This document shows, in pieces, positions 57,121-64,000 of a stretch of DNA of 64,000 nucleotides (positions within the stretch are counted from its first letter, which is position 1; every line of letters starts with the position of its first letter). Position numbers and translations under genes: made by a program. The DNA comes from Triatoma infestans (taxonomy: Eukaryota > Arthropoda > Insecta > Hemiptera > Reduviidae): the NCBI GenBank assembly GCA_011037195.1, contig JAAEAF010005006.1, forward strand, positions 26,046 to 90,045, given 5' to 3'. The notes beneath the pieces were generated by a model. That model was given only the letters and a program-made list of their open reading frames with translations, searched no databases and was not told the origin of the DNA.

Positions 57121-57689
57121 AACAAGCTATTAACACTTGAAAGATTTGCTTTAAAGACGATTTCAATTAATTATTTACAGAAGAATCCAAATAAACTTTA
57201 TTACATTTTAGTAAAAATTCCTAGTTTTATAGAAACTTTTTGTATGATTTGTAATAAGTGAAAGTCCAACATTCAAGGTCTTTAAATTTATTATTACAGA
57301 ATAAACTCCTATAATTCTTAGCTGAAGATATATACAAATACATTTTTAGCCAACTGTTTCCCATCAAATTCGACAGCTGTTAGAAAACAATTCTGTACTT
57401 TCTCACATTTCCAAAGGAAAGAAAGAAAAAAATAAAAAATAAAAATAAAATAAGCAATAAAGTGCCACCACTACTGCTACTAGAAATCGTATAGAATGTT
57501 CTAAAAATACTATAGGAAATAAAATTAATTAAAGACTTGTTTGGACTTGCCAAAAACAAGTTTCTATATAAAAAGGTTGGTTGCCAAAAAAAAAAAGTTC
57601 ATTTAAGTTTTACACCATGAACGAACTGAAAGAGATCGAAGTATGTAGTAGCTGTGAAGTATGGAACGAACACATTTTGAAAAATTTTT
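57121..57689. other. Gene-free AT-rich DNA
   Basis: No gene. A-rich runs at 57424-57455 and 57587-57597. Confidence 0.5.
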
Positions 57690-58211
57690 AACTTTCTCTT
57701 ACTCCTGGGGGTGGTGATAAGAGCATTGCGATCGTGCCAAATATTCGTAGTTTTGAGTTTTCACCGGAAGTATTCTTGTTTAGAGGAGTAGGGAAAAAAA
57801 ATTGTTCTTAGCGAATGATCTCTGTATGTGTGAGGATGTATATGCTTCGTTATGCGAAAAAAGTATCTCAAAATCGAAAAAGTCGAAGGAAATTCAAATC
57901 TTGATATTCCATCTAGTTTACCAGCTAGATGAACCTAACACTGAAGGTCTCGCGGGAAAAAATTCATAAACCGGAAGTGCACTTTTTTACTGAATTGGAT
58001 TTTTTTTTTTTTTTTTTCAGTTTTTCGCGATTTTTTTCATGAACAGTTCCAACGATTTTCTTTAAACATCGTTTACTGTCTATACATATAAATACTTATC
58101 ACTTTTATTTGAAATATTTTCCCGGGAAAATTGATTTTTTTTGGAGGGAATCTGGGAGAATAGTAACATTAAACTTTGCTTTAAAATATATCATTTTGAT
58201 GAATGCTAAGA
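57690..58211 (-). repeat. Helentron-like copy, older subfamily
   Basis: The 3' end ACTTTCTCTTACTCCTGGGG (57691) has a disrupted hairpin. TTTTCACCGGAAGTATTC, the AAACCGGAAGTGCAC junction (57969-57983) and the CCCGGGAAAATTGATTTT block follow. (TG)n is nearly absent. The 5' end is lost where the SINE of type 2 begins. Confidence 0.8.
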
Positions 58212-58212
58212 C

Positions 58213-58500
58213 ATATAATAATATATATTAGGGTGGCTGTACGAGTTAGAGCATGGACTAATAACTTGGGAGGTCCCCAAGTCGAGTCTCGCGCATAAAT
58301 ACTCAATTTTACATTCATAATGCGGGTTTTGAGCGCGAGCTCCGGCACCGATCTAAAGGTGTGTATATTTAAAAAAAAAAAAGTTTAAAAAATGTTAATA
58401 GTTAAGTAGGTGCTTCCGCTATCGTCCACGACACCTGATATGGTAGATGGGAACGTTAACTCCGCCTGCAAAAATAGGCATTACTTTACTTATAAAAAAG
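58213..58500 (+). repeat. tRNA-derived SINE (type 2)
   Basis: GGTGGCTGTACGAGTTAGAG (58222-58241) resembles an A box, and CCCAAGTCGAGTCTCGCG (58275-58292) a B box. The body (AATGCGGGTTTTGAGCG, then GCTCCGGCACCGATCTAAAG) differs from type 1. A poly(A) stretch at 58370-58381 is followed by a further block with CGACACCTGATATGGTAGAT, which may belong to the element. Only one copy is seen here. Confidence 0.6.
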
Positions 58501-58724
58501 TTTGAATTATATTTGGCTTTTTTTCTAAGACAAATTAGCTATCATTACAGACAAAGTTTACAATAATAAAGATTGTTGTATTTCCTGAATATAATAATAT
58601 AATGAATCACGTTTTTACTATCAAAATTTTGTATAGAGCAGAAACTAAGATAGCATTAGGAATTTCTTTGATTATTGTGGTTATGTAGGTTTTACTATTT
58701 GATATGAGTATTTGATATGAGTGG

Positions 58725-59150
58725 TCATGTGTCGAGATTGTACAGTCACCGGAAAAAAAAAAAGACTGTAAGATTCTCTGAGTACGAAAACAATATGAAA
58801 TAACACAGCCAGTTCCAACTTGATATTCCCTTTAAATCATCAGAATGCAACTAACTGAAAGTGTAAGCTTTTTCTTTTTCAGTATGTCACAATTTAGTCG
58901 AAAAAAAGTCGCCAATGATTTTTCTTCAAACTCCGAACACATATATTGTTCTAAACATTGGGGAGGGGGAATTGACTTTAGAAACTTTCTAGGGAAGCTG
59001 AGACATTAGGCATTCCTTCTCACATGCCATATTCAGTCCTATTTTTTGAATGCATTCTTCAGGTTTTTTTTTGTTACAATTTTCTCAAAACGATAAGCCA
59101 ATAGTTTTTCGTCTCCTAATAAGATACGAACTTCACACTAGATCGTTCAT
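58725..59150 (-). repeat. Highly decayed Helentron-like copy
   Basis: Weak but ordered matches: a GTCACCGGAAAA stretch, CCAACTTGATATTCCCTTTA, AATGATTTTTCTTCAAACTC and a final TTCACACTAGAT that recalls the 5' terminus. Confidence 0.5.
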
Positions 59151-59166
59151 TCATATTTGAATTTTT

Positions 59167-59500
59167 ACTTCCTCTTATTTAGAGGAAGTATTGCAGTTGT
59201 GCCAAAATCTTCGATATCGTGTTTTCACCGGAAATACATGTTTAGGGTCTCCTGAGAGTCGCAAGAATCTTAATCTTGGTATTCTATTTACGTTCTTGGT
59301 TTCTTACAATATATATGCATCGTTTTTAGGATTATGACTATGTAGTAACATCCAGACAGCGGTTTTACCAATCCCAAAAACACTGAAAAGTCAGTTTAGA
59401 GATAAGCCTAACTTCTTGGATCTCCTAGAACTCTTATAGAAACTAGAATTTTTTCAGAGATATGTTCTATTAAAAGTGGACAGGTGTGAAGACAATTGTA
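59167..59500 (-). repeat. Helentron-like 3' fragment with a perfect terminal hairpin
   Basis: ACTTCCTCT-TATTT-AGAGGAAGT (59167-59189) forms a perfect 9-bp stem. CAGTTGTGCCAAAATCTTCG and TTTTCACCGGAAATACATGT follow. The rest is worn. Confidence 0.75.
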
Positions 59501-59692
59501 GTTAGTATTACAAATTTAGTAGCCCTCAACCTTTCAAACTTTTTCGTCCGACGCCCCATTCCAAGTTCTCAGTTTCATCCCAGTTTACTGGGGCCTAGAG
59601 GTATTTATTTAGGAAGTGATTAGATTTATACCAATAAGAACAATACCACGCGAATACATTTATTTAAAAAAAAAAAAAGAACGAAAAAGTAC

Positions 59693-60290
59693 GCCAATTC
59701 TGTGGCGCGTTCGCGCCTTCTCTCGCGTCTCCGAATGTTGGTTCCCCCCCCCACAGCCACCCCCTTTTTCCTATTCATCCCTTTTCTTCACTTGTGGTTT
59801 CGCTTGCTTCTCGTGCGTATATGTGTATTTGTTCTCTGTAGAATGAAGCTTTGTATCTGCGTCATCATTTACTGCTTCATCACAAATTTCACCGCCGCCA
59901 CGCGTGTACTGCGTTTACAGCACAGGTCTTTTATCTCTGCCTCCAACCAGCTTCCGAGAGGTATTCGCATCAACGAACGCACGCTTCCGTACCGCTTCAT
60001 TCACCAATTACCTTTCCCGCAACCTTCTTTCATACACACCCATACATGAACATCTTTACACATACGTATACACTGCCTCCTTTATACCCTTTTACGCTTC
60101 CTAGCGTCTTTCACAGCTTCTCCGGCTCAACATACGCTTCTCATTCATCATAACCGCATCTTCAAGGTAAGCCAATTAAAACCTTATTGCCTTGATAATT
60201 TTCATAATCGCGTGCTTCATTAAGCTCCTCTAACGCTTCCGAGTTCACGCCTACGCGTGTACAATATCCCTTATCAATTACATTGCCCAC
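59693..60290 (+). repeat. GC-richer dispersed repeat, copy 1, with splice-donor-like site
   Basis: This block matches the complement of 62560-63140 over about 500 bp, for example CTGCCTCCAACCAGCTTCC (59938-59956), TTCGCATCAACGAACGCACG and TTCACCAATTACCTTTCCCG. Both copies end in CGCATCTTCAAG|GTAAG, a good 5' splice site (GT at 60167-60168), then AATTAAAAC. Frames of 65-115 codons overlap in all three phases and none is conserved as protein between the copies without shifts. It could be a 5' exon and start of intron of a multi-copy transcript, or an LTR or other repeat. I cannot name the family. Confidence 0.7.
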
Positions 60291-60439
60291 ATAGAAAACT
60301 ACCTGGGTTTTGCTTTGTTTTGAGATTTGTTTCGAGAATTTAGGATATGATTCCCGTGATGTATAAGACGGTCATCATGAGAAAAGGTGGGGAAGGTACA
60401 GTTAGTGATAAAAAGCGACATTATTACCATACACCAACA

Positions 60440-60710
60440 CCCAATCAAAAAAAAAACGACGGAAATTCTTAAGTCGGGATCCCTTTAAAGCGGAATATTA
60501 ATTTGAGCTATTTGTGATTTTTCGTTTTTGCGATATACACAAAGTCACACGTAGGATATGACAAAAAATGTTAAAGAGAATGAGATTAATTCTAACAGCC
60601 CAGGGTCCCCAGGTTATCTCAAAAAGCATATAATTCAGATTGTAATCTTAAATAAGAAACGCAGATACAATCGCAATACTTCCTCTTGTAGCAGGATATA
60701 GCAAATCTAA
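60440..60710 (+). repeat. Decayed Helentron-like 3' fragment
   Basis: AAAGCGGAATATTAATTTGAG and TTTTTCGTTTTTGCGATATA, followed by AATCGCAATACTTCCTCTTG near 60670-60690. Hairpin lost. Confidence 0.6.
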
Positions 60711-61944
60711 AAATATATTTAAATGTATAAAAAGTTTTAAAATCTTGAGTTAAAACATGTTGTAATGGTTGGAAATGAGAGATAGGTTCAAGAATGAAAA
60801 ATAAAAGAAATGATTACAGTTGGAGTACAATGGTGATGGCGAATAAAATAAGAATCATGGAAGTATATTATTATGGTGTGTGTGTGTGTGTGTGTGTATG
60901 CGTGCGCGAGTATATGTGATGGCTTGAAGGCGACACATAAAGTAGTGAGAAAGCTTTCTCAGTAGTGAGACAGAGTCAGGGGCGGAGCTATTAGTGTTTA
61001 TTATGTGAAACAGGAGATGGAGTGTGGGGTGTCTGATCGATGGGAGAGACCCTTGACCGTAAAAGTAGATTTAATGTCTGCCATATATAGTGTGTGTGTA
61101 TGTGTGTGTTGTGTAGTAATACACTGTTTCCAATAGCTATCACCATTCGACTTAATCACCATCAGAGATCCAGCTCGGTTTTAGCAACACTGTTGTGTTG
61201 TCTTGTTCCATCTTACTCACTAACTCTCTCCCTCTCTCTCTATCTATCCTCTACATCGACACCAACACAAAACTGATACAAAACAATAAGAGAAAAAGAC
61301 AAACCATACGACTCGTTAGAAATACTGATTAAACTTCCTGAATTTAACTAGTTCTAAAATGAATTCTTATTGACTCTTATGAACTCTCTCTCGTTAACTT
61401 GCTGAATTTTAACGAGTTATTTAGAAATTCAATGTTCTATTTTCTTATTTCTGAAGATTATTGCTGTAATTATTTACTATTTTATCGATAATATTTATGT
61501 GATATTTCTGTAAGTAAATAATTCCATCATCCAATATGAATAATTTATTATAAGTTTGCCTATCTACATTTTTATAGTTTTTTTTTTTTTTTATATATGT
61601 GTTTTAATGATTTAAAATTTATAAAAATTTTGTCTCACTATTTTTACTAGTCTTAGGTTGAAACTAAGGAACTGAATTTGATAAAATTTGGCGGATGCCT
61701 TGTTATAATATAAGGCTGTTTTATTTTTAGTTATCCTACAATATAAGAAGTGGGCTTATAAGGGGAGCTCCAAATATTTGTTATCACATATATCAGGATT
61801 ATCATGATTAAAATTGTAGTAATGGTAACTTAAAGAAAAAAAAAGATGCTGATAAGAAGCTAAGAATTCTTCGAATTATCCGCTACCTCCAACTTCTTGA
61901 GCTATCTTTTCCTTTTCACTTATTGTCCGCGGTAAGGAGAAATA
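60711..61944. other. Gene-free DNA with (GT)n and CT-rich tracts
   Basis: (GT)n at about 60875-60898, GT-rich at 61091-61110 and CT-rich at 61226-61246. No gene or other family seen. Confidence 0.5.
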
Positions 61945-62345
61945 TACCCGCAAGGAGTATCTGTTGCATGCAGTTACTTGGAGAGTAGCGACCCCACAGG
62001 TTGCCACAGCTTAGTACTCCATGCACTTCGTCAAAACAGTACACAATAAACTCTACCCTTTACAGGCAAGGACAAACATAGTACACAAACTAGGGATTCC
62101 GTCCCTTGTTAACTGGCGTAAGCCAGGGGAGAAGGAAGGGATTAGCTCAGTGGTAGCGCGCAAGGACTAGCAACGCGGAAGCCCCGGATTCGAATCCAAC
62201 ATGCTGCTACCCTTAGATTTTCTCTGCTTAGGAGCCTCTACAGCTCACTGTCCGGTGATGGACAGTATTGTCTATAGTTAGAGAACACTGTTCGGATGCC
62301 GGCAGTGCACGAGAAGTCAGTCTCCTTGAAAAAAGAACGAAAGAA
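61945..62345 (+). mobile_element. Composite SINE, second copy
   Basis: The leader (CCCGCAAGGAGTATCTGTTG to TGGCGTAAGCCAGGGGAG) matches 55430-55810 without the 176-bp insert. The tRNA-like head follows (GGAAGGGATTAGCTCAGTGG near 62133-62152; B box GATTCGAATCC near 62188), then the type 1 body to GCCGGCAGTGCACGAGAAG. Confidence 0.85.
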
Positions 62346-62559
62346 GAAAAAATTAGGAAGAACAAAAAGAAAAGAAGGAACAAAAAATTCTAAATATGGC
62401 GCTACATTATGGTAGAATTTTGTAACGGAAAACCTCGTATTGATTAACTGTTGCTGCCTAACTTTATCCCGAACATATCCCAAGCAACTGACAATGAAAA
62501 AAATTTAGAAAACATGCGATAAATTTACGTATTACGTTGAGAGTTGTGTTATAGACCCT

Positions 62560-63140
62560 GTACATGCGTAGGCGTGTACTCGGAAGCGTAAAAGGATAAG
62601 CGCTTAGTGAACAAAGTTTTAATTTTCTTACCTTGAAGATGCGGTTAGGATTATTGAGAAGCGTATGTTGAGCTGAAGAAGCTGTGAAGGACGTACGAAG
62701 TGTAAAAGATATAAAGGAAGCTGTGTATATGTGTAAATATATTCGTGTATGGGTGTGACGAAGGGTAGCTACGGGAAAGGTAATTGGTGAGTGAAGCGAT
62801 ACGAAAGCGTGCGTTTGTTGATGCGAATAAGACCTCTTGGAAGCTGGTTGGAGGCAGAGATGAAAAACCTATGTTATAAGCACAATACACCCGTGCGGGC
62901 GGTGAATCATAAACAAGGAACCAGCTTAGAATGAAGCAGTTAAGATTCTGTTGCAGTAGAACAATACACATATATTTGCATTAGTGACGAAAAAAGGGAC
63001 GACTAACAAGAGAAAAGGGAAGGGCATAGAAGGGAAATCAACGTCCGGTAACGCGAGAGAAGGCACGAAGTCCCACAACACGCCAGAGAATTGGCGGGAG
63101 AGAATTAAAGGGCTGACAACAGGATGACTGACCGGAAAAC
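62560..63140 (-). repeat. GC-richer dispersed repeat, copy 2, inverted
   Basis: This is the inverted partner of 59693-60290. The conserved end AACCGCATCTTCAAG|GTAAG reads on the minus strand, with the GT at 62631-62630. Upstream on that strand it extends further than copy 1, with CGCGCGCGTGCG near 63140-63151. Divergence is high enough that the two are independent old insertions or a very old inverted duplication. Confidence 0.7.
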
Positions 63141-63180
63141 GCACGCGCGCGGAAGTTATACTACTACAGGCATACAAACC

Positions 63181-63685
63181 TGGAAAGAGAACGCAACAGA
63201 CTCCACAGTAAACTCTTGAATGTTTGACTGGCTGTTTACTTCCTTGACTGCTTGTTTTGAATTCTTCAAATGTTAACCATTCAAGATTGATCTTGCACCT
63301 TTCTTAAATCTTCAAAGTTGATCTAGCTATTTGCCTAAGCTCTCAGATTGCCGGCTTTTTATTCCCTATTCTCTTACATTTATTGGGAGCTAGGGACACC
63401 TACTAGCGGGAAGCTTGACTGTCAGAGTTTTAGACATTCTAGAAGTTTTAATGCCCATTTGAAGTGCCCCAGGGAAATGCGATAGCTATTGATATGGTTT
63501 TTCAGCTACACTGAGAGCAGCGCTTGTGTGGGCGAATTTCCTCAACAGATGATTGATTCTACTAGGCTAACCAGAGGGAGCAACTGCTCTCCCGGCTTTC
63601 TTTTATTGCAATTATTACTACTTATTATAATGTAATCATTATTATTCAAACTCTAATTTTTACTGAACATGTATGTACGTGGGTA
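63181..63685. other. Gene-free DNA
   Basis: Nothing recognised. AGCAGCGCTTGTGTGGGCGA (63517-63536) recalls AAGCGCTTCTGTGGGCAAAT near 11999-12018, suggesting a small shared repeat. Confidence 0.4.
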
Positions 63686-63689
63686 AGGT

Positions 63690-63890
63690 GAAAAGTTCTC
63701 GGCCTAGTAGGGCAAATTTTGAGTTTTTTTTATTTTAAAAATACATTTATTTCTCAATGTAGTCTTCTATTATTTCAATACACTTTGTCCAACGTTTCTC
63801 AAATTAGTCGATTCCGTCCTTGAAGTGCGATTCTAGTAGGTCTTCCAAAGACCTCTTCATTTAACTCGGCTACTTTTATTTCATTAATAA
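63690..63890 (-). pseudogene. 3' end of a second mariner transposon
   Basis: The terminal repeat GAAAAGTTCTCGGCCTAG (63690-63707) is followed, on the minus strand, by the transposase C-terminus: AELNEEVF, then SHFKDGID-like and RWTKCIEIIEDYIEK sequence ending at a TAA near 63750. Frame changes occur at the FKDGID part and a stop interrupts it. Only about 45 codons are present; beyond 63890 the match ends. It belongs to the same mariner group as 47472-48617. Confidence 0.82.
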
Positions 63891-64000
63891 TTGTACAGAT
63901 TTCAAGATTCTTATCCTCTCTTTAACAGATTGGCCTATCACAAATTTTAACAAAATACCTGTCATGGACAGTGTATAATTTAGCAAAATATCAATTATTT

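Noticed and set aside
59702..60153. Three overlapping frames of 66-115 codons as a host gene
   Set aside because: The inverted homologue at 62560-63140 preserves nucleotide blocks but shifts frame repeatedly, so there is no sign of protein-level selection.
62238..62483. 81-codon minus-strand frame near the second composite SINE
   Set aside because: It spans the SINE body and an A-rich junction, with Phe/Leu-rich text from the A-run complement.

Overview
This is a gene-poor, AT-rich stretch of nuclear DNA from an invertebrate animal. I found no host protein-coding gene, rRNA, functional tRNA, CRISPR array or bacterial operon. The identification as animal DNA rests on tRNA-derived SINEs, several endonuclease-type LINE remnants, mariner, Tc1 and hAT transposons, long microsatellites, and the lack of ORFs above about 210 codons. 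An arthropod or mollusc fits, but the sequence alone does not settle the phylum.

The dominant feature is one repeat family, present in about 25 full or broken copies on both strands and covering roughly a fifth of the window by eye. Complete copies are about 1 kb (9906-10993, 12427-13400, 38603-39595, 42552-43562). They share a 5' end starting TCTGGTGTGAAAC, a 15-bp subterminal inverted repeat (ACTTTCTCTTACTCC and its complement), two tandem monomers of about 300 bp, a (CA)n tract, and a 3' hairpin centred on CTTACTAGGAGTAAG. There is no coding capacity. This is the architecture of non-autonomous Helentron elements (HINEs such as DINE-1, and the bivalve pearl elements). Each monomer junction carries ACCGGAAGT, which equals the ETS-factor consensus.

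Layout: 1.2-3.1 kb, a broken LINE. 4.7-15.7 kb, Helentron-like copies, a SINE, and a fold-back retroinsert at 15.15-15.39 kb. 16-19.8 kb, mostly featureless AT-rich DNA. 19.8-21.3 kb, a second LINE with its catalytic reverse-transcriptase motif deleted. 21.4-24.7 kb, microsatellites and repeat fragments. 24.8-26.2 kb, a palindromic transposon relic, followed by a LINE RNase H remnant to 26.95 kb. 28.3-34.3 kb, SINEs, a solo-LTR-like repeat and repeat fragments. 35.6-37.85 kb, a hAT element bounded by exact 8-bp target duplications. 38.6-46.7 kb, dense Helentron-like copies, one split by a Tc1 relic. 47.5-48.6 kb, a mariner. 48.7-55.2 kb, more Helentron-like copies, a LINE split by an LTR-like piece. 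55.4-57.1 kb, a composite SINE holding two later insertions. 58-63.2 kb, a second SINE type, a pair of inverted 500-bp repeats with a conserved splice-donor-like site, and a second composite SINE. 63.7 kb to the end, the 3' end of another mariner.

The elements form a record of nested insertions and do not work together as a pathway. All coding remnants have stops, frameshifts, deletions or lost catalytic residues, so none is likely to be active.
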